From an uncultured Eubacteriales bacterium (lineage in GTDB: Bacteria; Bacillota; Clostridia; Christensenellales; Aristaeellaceae): a stretch of DNA of 64,000 nt. Of this stretch, positions 56,428 to 64,000 are shown piece after piece. The position numbers and the translations under genes were made by a program. The stretch covers positions 1 through 64,000 of the forward strand of contig CADCHI010000004.1 of assembly GCA_902801165.1 (NCBI GenBank), read 5' to 3'. The first letter of the stretch is position 1; each line of letters opens with the position of its first letter. The notes beneath the pieces are model-generated. The model did not search any database and was not told where the DNA came from. It saw nothing but the letters and a program-made list of their open reading frames with translations.

Positions 56428-57348
56428 TTATTGCCAGCCGCCGTTGTTGTACTCGTCGATGTTGTCGCTGTTGATCATGAAGGTCTCGATGGGATAGCGA
56501 TCCTCGACGCTGTCGGGATCAGCCTTCCACTGATAGTACAGCTCGGCGATGGTCTTGCCGATGGTCATGGGGGACTGAGCTCCGGTGCCGGTGACCTTGC
56601 CCTCGGCGATCAGAGCCTTGATGTCGGGAGAGCCGTCAACGCCGTAGATCAGAGCGCTGGACTGAGCGGCTTCGGCAGCAGCCTGGGCGCCCAGAGCGGT
56701 GGGATCGTTGCCGCCGAAGATGGCGACTGCGTCGGGATGGGCGGTCAGAGCGTCGGTGCCGTTCAGGTTGCCCTGCTCCTGGTTGCCCATGCAGTCGATC
56801 TGCGCGACAACCTCGAACTTGCCGGGAGCCTTCTCTTCGATGGCGGCCAGGAAGCCGTTGGTGCGGTCCACGACGGACTGCATGGTCGGGGAATCCAGAA
56901 CGATGATGGGGCCGCCATCGGGGCACTTCTCAGCCAGGTCCACGCCGCAGACATAGCCGGCGTTGTAGTTATCGGAGCCCGCGTAGGTGACCAGCTTGTC
57001 CATGTCGGTCACTTCAGTGTCGAAGCCGAACATCGGGATGCCGGCAGCTTCCAGAGCGTCCAGAGCGGGGGTGATGCCGTCGCGGTCAACGGGGTTGATG
57101 AAGATGGCCACGATGCCCTGGGAGATCATGTCCTCGACCAGAGCCAGCTGCTTTTCATTGCTGTTCTGGGGATCCAGGGAGATCAGCTCGTCGCCGTTGG
57201 CCTCAACGACCTCACGGATGGAGCCTTCCAGCGCGACAAAGAAGGGGTTGGTGCCGTCCATGCAGGTATAGCCGATCTTATCGGCCATCGCCGCGGTGCA
57301 GCCCAGCACCATGGCAAGAGCAAGGACCAGAACGAGAACTTTCTTCAT
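56428..57348 (-). CDS. ribose-type periplasmic sugar-binding protein
   Basis: 306-residue Peripla_BP_4 (RbsB-like) protein. Signal peptide MKKVLVLVLALAMVLGCTAAMA: VLGC could be a weak lipobox, or AMA a signal peptidase I site. Mature landmarks: CMDGTNPFFVALEGSIRE, EDMISQGIVAIFINPVD, GFDTEV, AIFGGNDPTALGA and GVDGSPDIKALI. First gene of the sugar operon, with a consensus promoter and an operator-like repeat upstream. Confidence 0.93.
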   Translation of the reverse strand: MKKVLVLVLALAMVLGCTAAMADKIGYTCMDGTNPFFVALEGSIREVVEANGDELISLDPQNSNEKQLALVEDMISQGIVAIFINPVDRDGITPALDALEAAGIPMFGFDTEVTDMDKLVTYAGSDNYNAGYVCGVDLAEKCPDGGPIIVLDSPTMQSVVDRTNGFLAAIEEKAPGKFEVVAQIDCMGNQEQGNLNGTDALTAHPDAVAIFGGNDPTALGAQAAAEAAQSSALIYGVDGSPDIKALIAEGKVTGTGAQSPMTIGKTIAELYYQWKADPDSVEDRYPIETFMINSDNIDEYNNGGWQ

Positions 57349-57443
57349 GGGGTAAACCTCCTTTTATTTCCAACAGGCGCGGCGCGCCTGCCAGTAATCC
57401 AAAGCCAATCCTTTATAATATATGTGTCAGATAAGCCAATGAC

Positions 57444-57472
57444 ATTATAGTTTTTTTGTCCGTGTTTGTCAA
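57444..57472 (-). promoter_or_regulatory. perfect consensus promoter of the sugar ABC operon
   Basis: Minus-strand TTGACA (57472-57467), 17-bp spacer, TATAAT (57449-57444): a 12/12 match to the sigma-A consensus, implying that repression is needed. Confidence 0.85.
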
Positions 57473-57492
57473 TAGGCACAGTATTTGACAAA
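57465..57492. promoter_or_regulatory. operator-like inverted repeat overlapping the -35
   Basis: TTTGTCAA and TTGACAAA, a perfect 8-bp inverted repeat 12 bp apart; one half contains the -35 hexamer. No cognate regulator is adjacent. Confidence 0.5.
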
Positions 57493-57529
57493 TTTATTAT
57501 TTCTTGCGGCACGTTTCCCCGCCTCCCCT

Positions 57530-57558
57530 TTGACTTTCCCCGGGAATCATGCTATCAT
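57530..57558 (+). promoter_or_regulatory. promoter of the small zinc ribbon gene
   Basis: TTGACT (57530-57535), 17-bp spacer, TATCAT (57553-57558), about 40 bp before the ATG. Confidence 0.6.
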
Positions 57559-57597
57559 TTCTTTGGAATCCTCTATTATGAAAAGGAGGTTGTGAGC

Positions 57598-57795
57598 ATG
57601 GCGATCATGGACGGCTGCGAGGCCAAGCACAAGACACCCATCCTGGAGGAGCGGACCTGCCCCGCCTGCGGCGAGACGGTGGAGGTGTTCACCCGCCGCG
57701 GACGCATCATCGAGGACACCGCCTGCGACTGCGGCTACGTGTTCAAGGCCGAGGAGCAGCTGACTCCCCAGCCCCGCAAGAGTGCGGAGGCATAA
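57598..57795 (+). CDS. small zinc ribbon protein, function unknown
   Basis: 65 residues from ATG 57598, with AAGGAGG 8 nt upstream. CPACGETVEVFTRRGRII followed by CDCGYVF gives four or five Cys in a zinc-ribbon-like arrangement; the protein is acidic and soluble. I do not recognise a named family. It is monocistronic, with its own promoter and a shared terminator after it. The frame upstream of the ATG is not coding. Confidence 0.75.
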   Translation: MAIMDGCEAKHKTPILEERTCPACGETVEVFTRRGRIIEDTACDCGYVFKAEEQLTPQPRKSAEA

Positions 57796-57816
57796 GAAAA
57801 GCGGCGAAAGCGCGCA

Positions 57817-57850
57817 AAGCGCCCCGCGGCCAAATGGCCGCGGGGCGCTT
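57817..57850. terminator. bidirectional terminator
   Basis: A perfect 15-bp stem (57817-57831 with 57836-57850, loop AAAT) between convergent genes. T-residues follow the stem on both strands, weakly (minus TTTGCGCGCTTTCG, plus TTCATGGTTTC). Confidence 0.65.
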
Positions 57851-57862
57851 CATGGTTTCGGC

Positions 57863-59311
57863 TTACTGCTCGTAGATGAAGTTGTACAGCTGCAGCGCGT
57901 TGGTGGCGAAGTCGCAGTCGTACAGCATGGACTGGTTGTTGCGGGTCTCCTCCTTGTAGGTGCCGGACATGGGCAGGTACATGGACTTGATGGAGGGCAG
58001 GCCGTTGGTGCTGACCTGCATGGCGATCTGGAAGATGTCGTCGAAGGGCAGGTTGGTCTTGACCTGGTCGAACATGTCCGTGGCCAGGGCGGCCAGCTGC
58101 ATCGCGTCCAGCTGCTTCATCTTCTCCAGCAGCTTCTGCAGCACCTTGCGCTGGCGCTCGGTGCGCATGGCATCGCCGCCGGTCAGCTTTCGGATGCGGG
58201 CATAGGCCAGGGTCTGGCGTCCGTTCAGGTGGGTGTTGGGACCGTAGGTCTCCAGGAACACGTTCTCCTGGTCGGACTCGTCGATGCCCGCGGCGGCGGC
58301 GGCCTTGGCCTGGCGGACGATCATGATGTTGATCTTGTTCATCTCCTCCTCGGTGATATCGATATCGATGCCGCCGAGGCGCTGGGCGATCTTCTGGAAG
58401 CCGAAGAAGTTGACCATCGCGTAATACTGGATGTTCAGGTTGAACTTCTCGTTCACGGTGCGCATGGCCAGGTTGGGGCCGCCGAAGTAGTTGGCGGCGT
58501 TGATGCGGTAGGTGCCGTTCCACTGGCCGATGTCGGTGTACTCGATGGCCAGGTCGCGCATGATGGACGCCAGCTTCACCTCGCCAGTGTTGCGGTTGAT
58601 AGAGCAGATCAGCATGGCGTCGGTGCGGGCGCTGTCGCTCAGGGTGCGCTCGTCGGTGCCCAGCAGCAGCACGTTCATCCACTCGCTGGGCAGGCTGGTG
58701 TTCATGCGCAGGTCGGTGACCGTCGCCATCTGCTCGGCGGACAGGCTGCCCACGTCGTATTCCTCGTCGGCCAGCTGGTCCTCCAGGTTGTCATACTGGG
58801 GCACGTCGTCCTCGGGGACGCTCTGCACCGCCGGGCTGGCGGTCTGGACCTCGTTGGAGGCGGGCACCACGGGGCCGTCCGCCACGGGATCCTGGGCCGG
58901 GCGGCCGAAGGGCTTGGCGATCACCAGGATCAGCACGACCACCAGCACCGCCGCCACCGCGAACAGTGGGAAGCGGTTCGGAGACTTGCGCCCGCCGGAG
59001 CTGCGGCGGCTGCCGCCGGAACCCTGGCGGGAGGACGAGGGACGACTGGAGTAGCCGCGCTGGCTGGAAGCGGACCTCTGGCCGGAGGCGCTTCGGCTGG
59101 CGCTGCGCTGGCCTGCGGACGCGGGTCGGCTGGAATAGCCGCGCTGGCCGGAAGCGGACCTCTGGCTGGAGGTGCCGCGCTGGGACTGGCGCGATCCGGA
59201 GGTATATCCCGCGGGGCGCGCGCTGCCGCTGCGCTGCCCGGAAGAAGCGGGCCTGCGGCTGATGCCGGGCTCGACGCGGCTGCCGCTGTCGTAATCATTT
59301 CCGTATGCCAA
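57863..59311 (-). CDS. LCP (LytR-CpsA-Psr) family envelope protein with Ser/Arg/Gln-rich N-terminal tail
   Basis: 482 residues. The cytoplasmic tail (about 1-112) is built of SSQRSASGQRGYSSRP-type units. One TM follows (FPLFAVAAVLVVVLILVIA), then a linker and the LCP domain with WMNVLLLGTDER, SARTDAMLICSINR, SIMRDL and the C-terminal GGDAMRTERQRKVL. LCP enzymes attach wall teichoic acid or capsule to peptidoglycan. Start TTG 59311; AGGAGG is 11 nt upstream, rather far. Confidence 0.9.
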   Translation of the reverse strand: MAYGNDYDSGSRVEPGISRRPASSGQRSGSARPAGYTSGSRQSQRGTSSQRSASGQRGYSSRPASAGQRSASRSASGQRSASSQRGYSSRPSSSRQGSGGSRRSSGGRKSPNRFPLFAVAAVLVVVLILVIAKPFGRPAQDPVADGPVVPASNEVQTASPAVQSVPEDDVPQYDNLEDQLADEEYDVGSLSAEQMATVTDLRMNTSLPSEWMNVLLLGTDERTLSDSARTDAMLICSINRNTGEVKLASIMRDLAIEYTDIGQWNGTYRINAANYFGGPNLAMRTVNEKFNLNIQYYAMVNFFGFQKIAQRLGGIDIDITEEEMNKINIMIVRQAKAAAAAGIDESDQENVFLETYGPNTHLNGRQTLAYARIRKLTGGDAMRTERQRKVLQKLLEKMKQLDAMQLAALATDMFDQVKTNLPFDDIFQIAMQVSTNGLPSIKSMYLPMSGTYKEETRNNQSMLYDCDFATNALQLYNFIYEQ

Positions 59312-59348
59312 TTTTCAGACTTCCTCCTGAGTATAATAATATGATGAC

Positions 59349-59377
59349 ATTATAGCGGCAAACGCGCCCTTCTGCAA
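59349..59377 (-). promoter_or_regulatory. promoter of the LCP gene
   Basis: Perfect TATAAT (59354-59349) with a weak -35 TTGCAG (59377-59372) at 17 bp. Confidence 0.55.
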
Positions 59378-59499
59378 TCGCAAATCACCCGTCAACCCGC
59401 CCTGAAAGATGACAATATCTTGACTTTCGCGGCAAATTGGCATCTTTTTCCCACCAGCGCGCCATCTCTGATAAGATTCCGTGATTCACACACCCATAA

Positions 59500-59528
59500 T
59501 TGACATTTCCCCGCAAAAGGGCTAAAAT
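59500..59528 (+). promoter_or_regulatory. promoter of pyrC-carB
   Basis: TTGACA (59500-59505), 17-bp spacer, TAAAAT (59523-59528). Confidence 0.7.
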
Positions 59529-59544
59529 ACCCCACGATAAAGAT

Positions 59545-59655
59545 AATCTTTAATTCGGTACGAGAGACCGGCAAGATTATTCATACGCGACCCGCGGGCC
59601 CCTATGGGCACGCCTGTGCGCATGTGCGTCCTGCCGGATTGGGGCAGGTTTTTTT
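59545..59655 (+). promoter_or_regulatory. PyrR-type attenuator upstream of pyrC
   Basis: First hairpin: AATCTT (59545-59550) with AAGATT (59573-59578), upper stem CGGT/ACCG and loop ACGAGAG, close to the PyrR loop. Antiterminator: CCGGCA (59568-59573) pairs with TGCCGG (59632-59637). Terminator: CCTGCC (59630-59635) with GGCAGG (59643-59648), then seven T. The last two exclude each other. Confidence 0.75.
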
Positions 59656-59738
59656 CTTGGAGCCGGCAGGGTTCGGGGGCAGTCGCCCCGGGACCGGCGG
59701 CACCCTGCCCCGCCCACCGAAGCGAGGAGGCGCGCGGC

Positions 59739-60995
59739 TTGCAGAGATTGATCGAAGGCGTCATGGCACTGGTAAACGGGCGGTTTGTTCCCTCGGACAT
59801 CCGCGTCGAATGCGGGCGGATTGTTTCCGTGGAGCCCGCCGCGAAGCCCGTTTCCGAGGAGAACACCCTTTACGCTATGCCCGGTTTCACAGATGTGCAT
59901 GTGCATCTGCGCGAGCCGGGCTTTTCCTATAAGGAGACCCTGAAAAGCGGCACGCGGGCGGCGGCCCGGGGCGGCTACATCCGCGTGTGCGCCATGCCGA
60001 ACCTGAACCCCGTGCCCGACAGCCTGGAGCACCTGCTGCCCCAGCTGGAGAAGATCGGGCGGGACGCGGTGATCGACGTGCGGCCCTACGGGGCCATCAC
60101 CCGGGGCGAGGCCGGCGCGGAACTCTCCGACATGGAGGCCCTGGCCCCGCGCGTGGCCGCCTTCTCCGACGACGGCCGCGGCGTGCAGTCGGACGACATG
60201 ATGCGCGCGGCCATGCGGAAGGCCAAGGTCCTGGGCAGGCTGATCGCCGCCCACTGTGAGGACAACCGCCTGCTCCACGGCGGCGTGATCCACGACGGCC
60301 GCTACGCTCGGGAACACGGCATTCCCGGCATCTGCTCTGAGAGCGAGTGGGGCCAGATCGCCCGGGACCTGAAGCTGGTCCGTGAAACCGGCTGCGGCTA
60401 CCACGTCTGCCACATCTCCACGAAGGAGAGCGTGGAGTTGATCCGACAGGCGAAGCGGGACGGCCTGGACGTCTCCTGCGAGACCGCCCCCCACTACCTG
60501 CTGCTGACGGAGGACGACCTCCAGGACGAGGGCCGCTTCAAGATGAATCCCCCGGTGCGCTCCGCCGCCGACCGGGAGGCGCTGCTGGAGGGCCTCGCCG
60601 ACGGCACCATCGACATGATCGCCACCGACCACGCTCCCCATTCCGCCGTGGAAAAGGCGAAGGGCCTGCGGGGCAGCGCCATGGGCATCGTGGGGCTGGA
60701 AACGGCCTTCCCGCTGCTGTACACACACCTGGTCGAAAAACAGAAGCTGCTCACGCTGGAACAGCTGGTCCGGCTGATGTCGGACGCCCCGGCGCGGCGC
60801 TTCGGCCTTCCCGTCGAGGCGGTCCGGCCCGGCTCGGACGCCAGCTTCGCCCTCTGGGATTTGAACGCGGAATATTCCATCGACCCCGACAGCTTCCTGT
60901 CCATGGGCAAGGCCACGCCCTTCGCCGGCTGGCACGTGAACGGCAAGTGCGTTGAGACGATGTATAAGGGCGAGACCGTCTGGCAGATGGCATGA
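59739..60995 (+). CDS. pyrC: dihydroorotase
   Basis: Cyclises carbamoyl-aspartate to dihydroorotate in pyrimidine synthesis. About 418 residues, amidohydrolase fold: metal site PGFTDVHVHLREPGF, then AMPNLNPVPD, CHISTKESVELI and ATDHAPHS. TTG 59739 has GAGGAGG 8 nt upstream; ATG 59763 (MALVNGRF) aligns better with family N-termini but has only AAGG before it, so the start is uncertain by 8 codons. Leader control by PyrR is predicted. Confidence 0.94.
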   Translation: MQRLIEGVMALVNGRFVPSDIRVECGRIVSVEPAAKPVSEENTLYAMPGFTDVHVHLREPGFSYKETLKSGTRAAARGGYIRVCAMPNLNPVPDSLEHLLPQLEKIGRDAVIDVRPYGAITRGEAGAELSDMEALAPRVAAFSDDGRGVQSDDMMRAAMRKAKVLGRLIAAHCEDNRLLHGGVIHDGRYAREHGIPGICSESEWGQIARDLKLVRETGCGYHVCHISTKESVELIRQAKRDGLDVSCETAPHYLLLTEDDLQDEGRFKMNPPVRSAADREALLEGLADGTIDMIATDHAPHSAVEKAKGLRGSAMGIVGLETAFPLLYTHLVEKQKLLTLEQLVRLMSDAPARRFGLPVEAVRPGSDASFALWDLNAEYSIDPDSFLSMGKATPFAGWHVNGKCVETMYKGETVWQMA

Positions 60996-61021
60996 GCAAA
61001 TTGGAAGTTGGCGGGCTGCGC

Positions 61022-61180
61022 CAAATTGAGAATTGAGAATTATGGTGCAAATCCCTCCGGGATTTGTTATGATAATACCTCATAATCAGCGTTTCTTCGA
61101 TGATTCGCCGCTATTAATTCAAAGAAATCCGTAAGGATTTCAACATGAATTCTCAATTCCCAATTCTCAATTCTCAATTA
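61022..61180. repeat. composite repeat element, copy C
   Basis: AATTGAG heptamers (61024-61042) and CAATTCY heptamers (61148-61180), inverted. They enclose a GCAAATCC/GGGATTTG hairpin, GATAATACC, a TTTCTTCG block and an AAATCC/GGATTT hairpin (61125-61140). It sits between pyrC and carB, so it is in the mRNA. Confidence 0.85.
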
Positions 61181-61241
61181 ATCATATTACAGTTTGCTAT
61201 TATAGTTGCTGCTGAATCGAACACATTACGGAGGTATCATC

Positions 61242-64000
61242 ATGGCAAAGCGCACGGATATCAAAAAGGTACTCATCATCGGCTCCGGCCCCATCGTGAT
61301 CGGCCAGGCGGCGGAATTCGACTATGCCGGCACCCAGGCGTGCCTGGCGCTGAAGGAGGAGGGCTACGAGGTCATCCTGTGCAACTCCAACCCCGCCACC
61401 ATCATGACGGACACCTCCATCGCGGACAAGGTGTACATGGAGCCGCTAACCCTCGAATACATCGCCAAGATCCTGCGCTACGAGCGCCCGGACGCCATCG
61501 TGCCCGGCATCGGCGGTCAGACGGGCCTGAACCTGGCCATGCAGCTGGAAAAGAAGGGCGTTTTGAAGGAGTGCCGGGTGGAGCTGCTGGGCACGCCGTT
61601 CACGTCCATCGAGCGCGCCGAGGACCGCGAGCTGTTCAAGGAGATGTGCCAGTCCATCGGCGAGCCGGTCATCCCCTCCGAGATCACCTATAATCTGGAA
61701 GAAGCCAAGGCCGCGGCCAAGCGCATCGGCTATCCCGTGGTGCTGCGCCCCGCCTTCACCCTGGGCGGCACCGGCGGCGGCTTCGCCTACAATGAAGAAG
61801 AGCTGATCGAGGTCGGCACCAACGGCTTCCGCCTCTCCCCCGTGCACCAGGTGCTGGTGGAGAAGAGCGTCAAGGGCTACAAGGAGATCGAGTTCGAGGT
61901 CATGCGCGACTCCAACGACCACGCCATCACCATCTGCGGCATGGAGAACGTGGACCCCGTGGGCGTGCACACCGGCGACAGCATCGTGGTGGCCCCGATC
62001 CTGTCCCTGAATGACCACGATCTCAAAATGCTCAACGACTCCGCCATCAAGATCATCCGCGAGCTGAAGATCGAGGGCGGCTGCAACGTGCAGTTCGCGC
62101 TGAACCCCAATTCCTCCGAATACTACCTGATCGAGGTCAACCCCCGGGTGTCCCGCTCCTCCGCGCTGGCGAGCAAGGCGTCGGGCTACCCCATCGCCTC
62201 CGTCACCGCCAAGATCGCCCTGGGCATGGCCCTGGAGGACATCCCCGTGGCCGGCGGCACCGCGGCCATCGAGCCGAGCCTGGACTACATCGTGGCGAAG
62301 TTCCCCCGCTTCCCCTTCGACAAGTTCGCCACCGCGCCCAACTTCCTGGGAACCCAGATGAAGGCCACCGGCGAGGTCATGGGCATCGGCGCGAGCCTGG
62401 AGGAGTGCATGCTGAAATCCGTGCGCTCGCTGGAGAACGGCGCGCACCACCTGAGCCTGCCGAAGTTCGCGCAGATGGACGACGACGGCCTGTGGCGCTA
62501 CATCAAGGACTTCCGCGCCGACGGCATCTTCGCCATCTCCGAGCTGATCCGCCGGGGCGCGTCCATCGACAAGCTGTACGAGATCACCATGATCACCCCG
62601 CTGTTCCTGGAATCCATCGCCCGCATCGTGGAGATGGAAAACATCCTGCGGGAGAAGAAGGGCGACATGAAGGCCCTGCTGGCCGCGAAGATGATGGGCT
62701 TTGCCGACCAGACCATTGCCGAGCTCTGGGGCGTGGACGAGCTGACCGTGTGGCGCCAGCGCCGGGACGCGGGCATCGCCCCCGCCTTCCCCATGGTGGA
62801 CACGCTGCACACGGGCACCTACATCCCCTACCTCTATTCCAGCTACAACCTGCCCAACGCCTCCATCCGCACCGACAAGAAGAAGATCGTGGTGCTGGGC
62901 GCGGGCCCGATCCGCATCGGCCAGGGCGTGGAGTTCGACTATTCCACCGTACACGCGGTGCAGACCATCCGCCGCAACGGCTACGAGGCCATCATCATCA
63001 ACAACAACCCGGAGACGGTGTCCACGGACTACAAAACCTCCGACAAGCTGTACTTTGAGCCGCTGACGCCGGAGGACGTGATGAACGTCATCGACTTCGA
63101 GCAGCCCGAGGGCGTGATCACCTCCCTGGGCGGCCAGACGGCCATCAACCTGGCCCAGCCGCTGATGGACCGGGGCGTGAAGCTGATCGGCACGGACTGC
63201 GCCGCCATCGAGCGGGCCGAGGACCGGGGCAGCTTCGAGCAGATCCTGAAGTCCCTGAACATCCCCCAGCCCCAGGGCCGCGCGGTGACCAACGTCGAAG
63301 AGGGCGTCAAGGCCGCCTCTGAGATCGGCTATCCGGTGCTGGTGCGCCCGAGCTTCGTGCTGGGCGGCCGCGCCATGCAGATTGTGGCCAACGAGGAGCA
63401 GCTGCGGCGCTACCTGAAGGAAGCCGTGGAGATCGACGCCGACAAGCCGGTGCTGGTGGACCACTACATCCAGGGCAAGGAAGTCGAGGTCGACGCCATC
63501 TGCGACGGCCGGGACGTGTTCGTGCCGGGCATCATGGAGCTGGTGGAGCGCACGGGCATCCATTCCGGCGACTCGATCTCGGTCTATCCCGCCTTCTCGA
63601 TCTCCAACAAGGTCAAGGGCACCATCCTGCAATACGCGAAAAAGCTGGGCCTGGGCATCGGCATCGTGGGCCTGTACAACATACAGTTCATCGTGGACAA
63701 GGATGAGAACGTGTACATCATCGAGGTGAACCCGCGCTCCTCCCGCACGGTGCCGTTCCTGTCGAAGGCCACGGGCTGGTCGCTGGCGGACATCGCCACC
63801 GAGGCCATACTGGGCAAGTCCCTGAAGGAGCAGGGCATCTTCGACCTGTACCCGGAGGAGAAGAAGCGCTTCTACGTGAAGGTGCCGGTGTTCTCCTTCA
63901 ACAAGATCAAGGGCCTGGACGCCTACCTCTCTCCCGAGATGAAGTCCACCGGCGAGGCCATCGGCTATGACAACAAGCTGAACCGTGCCCTGTACAAGGC
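61242..64000 (+). CDS. carB: carbamoyl-phosphate synthase large subunit (3' end outside window)
   Basis: Makes carbamoyl phosphate for pyrimidines and arginine. About 919 residues are visible. The two homologous halves each start with a Rossmann motif ([33 protein letters not shown]) and an ATP-grasp domain ([28 protein letters not shown]). The C-terminal allosteric domain is only begun. ATG 61242 has GGAGG 7 nt upstream. carA is not upstream of it, so the small subunit must be downstream or elsewhere. Confidence 0.97.
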   Translation, partial: MAKRTDIKKVLIIGSGPIVIGQAAEFDYAGTQACLALKEEGYEVILCNSNPATIMTDTSIADKVYMEPLTLEYIAKILRYERPDAIVPGIGGQTGLNLAMQLEKKGVLKECRVELLGTPFTSIERAEDRELFKEMCQSIGEPVIPSEITYNLEEAKAAAKRIGYPVVLRPAFTLGGTGGGFAYNEEELIEVGTNGFRLSPVHQVLVEKSVKGYKEIEFEVMRDSNDHAITICGMENVDPVGVHTGDSIVVAPILSLNDHDLKMLNDSAIKIIRELKIEGGCNVQFALNPNSSEYYLIEVNPRVSRSSALASKASGYPIASVTAKIALGMALEDIPVAGGTAAIEPSLDYIVAKFPRFPFDKFATAPNFLGTQMKATGEVMGIGASLEECMLKSVRSLENGAHHLSLPKFAQMDDDGLWRYIKDFRADGIFAISELIRRGASIDKLYEITMITPLFLESIARIVEMENILREKKGDMKALLAAKMMGFADQTIAELWGVDELTVWRQRRDAGIAPAFPMVDTLHTGTYIPYLYSSYNLPNASIRTDKKKIVVLGAGPIRIGQGVEFDYSTVHAVQTIRRNGYEAIIINNNPETVSTDYKTSDKLYFEPLTPEDVMNVIDFEQPEGVITSLGGQTAINLAQPLMDRGVKLIGTDCAAIERAEDRGSFEQILKSLNIPQPQGRAVTNVEEGVKAASEIGYPVLVRPSFVLGGRAMQIVANEEQLRRYLKEAVEIDADKPVLVDHYIQGKEVEVDAICDGRDVFVPGIMELVERTGIHSGDSISVYPAFSISNKVKGTILQYAKKLGLGIGIVGLYNIQFIVDKDENVYIIEVNPRSSRTVPFLSKATGWSLADIATEAILGKSLKEQGIFDLYPEEKKRFYVKVPVFSFNKIKGLDAYLSPEMKSTGEAIGYDNKLNRALYK

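Larger units (their letters stand above)
59312..59738. other. divergent LCP/pyrC regulatory region
   Basis: 427 bp holding the LCP promoter (59349-59377, minus), the pyrC promoter (59500-59528, plus) and the PyrR-type attenuator (59545-59655). No additional gene seen. Confidence 0.7.

Noticed and set aside
61446..63632. 728-codon minus-strand ORF opposite carB
   Set aside because: Antisense shadow; low-complexity H/G/D/V/L composition.

Overview
The window is 64 kb of GC-rich DNA (high GC judged by eye) densely packed with Firmicutes-type housekeeping genes. The synteny points to a Clostridia-grade bacterium: rimP-nusA-ylxR-ylxQ-infB, DUF512-der-plsY, and yicC-gmk-rpoZ-coaBC-priA-def-fmt-rsmB-rlmN-stp-prkC-rsgA-rpe. 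Two PyrR-type attenuators, pyruvate phosphate dikinase and periplasmic-type sugar-binding proteins fit a fermentative, probably gut-associated lineage (a Christensenellales-like organism is a guess). No phage, insertion sequence, CRISPR array, tRNA or rRNA was recognised.

Layout. 1-3.9 kb: translation/transcription-factor operon (minus strand) with a terminator-like hairpin in its leader. 3.9-5.6 kb: murA and an FmdB-type zinc ribbon gene. 5.9-9.3 kb: a plus-strand group of an alpha/beta hydrolase, a TrmH-family methyltransferase and a heparinase-like protein, followed by a tandem 166-bp repeat. 10.1-15.7 kb: polA-coaE-lytic transglycosylase-oligopeptide-binding protein (minus). 16-20 kb: glmS, a LUD-domain protein and an O-acetylhomoserine sulfhydrylase-like enzyme (minus). 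20.06-20.24 kb: a predicted independent structured RNA. 20.4-23 kb: ppdK. 23.3-29.7 kb: DUF512-der-plsY-xylulokinase-S51-like peptidase (plus). 29.8-30.4 kb: two small divergent XRE regulators. 30.5-32.9 kb: pyrR-uraA behind a PyrR attenuator. 33-50.5 kb: the long conserved minus-strand block from yicC to rpe plus a serpin, with an unusual solute-binding fusion protein inserted between prkC and rsgA. 50.6-52.6 kb: ligA. 52.9-57.4 kb: a ribose-type ABC transporter with a D-lyxose isomerase-like gene. 57.6-59.3 kb: a zinc ribbon protein and an LCP-family envelope protein. 59.5-64 kb: pyrC behind a second PyrR attenuator, then carB running off the edge.

How it fits together. Pyrimidine control is the clearest circuit: PyrR (32.2 kb) should bind the leaders of its own transcript (pyrR-uraA) and of pyrC-carB. 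Lyxose/xylulose use can be assembled from the ABC importer and isomerase (53-57 kb), xylulokinase (27 kb) and ribulose-phosphate epimerase (34 kb). Envelope functions are murA, glmS, the lytic transglycosylase, the LCP protein and the PASTA kinase/phosphatase pair.

Most unusual material. (1) A 180-nt RNA that folds as a four-way junction with its own promoter and T-tract, between ppdK and glmS. (2) Intergenic repeats with 7-bp periodicity (consensus roughly AGARTTG and TGTTGCC), often as inverted arrays around a hairpin-bearing core and often directly at stop codons. (3) A Der GTPase lacking about 15 residues in its second G domain. (4) Long low-complexity Arg/Gly or Ser/Arg tails on RsmB and the LCP protein. 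Many very long ORFs on the strand opposite the genes are composition artefacts and were left out.
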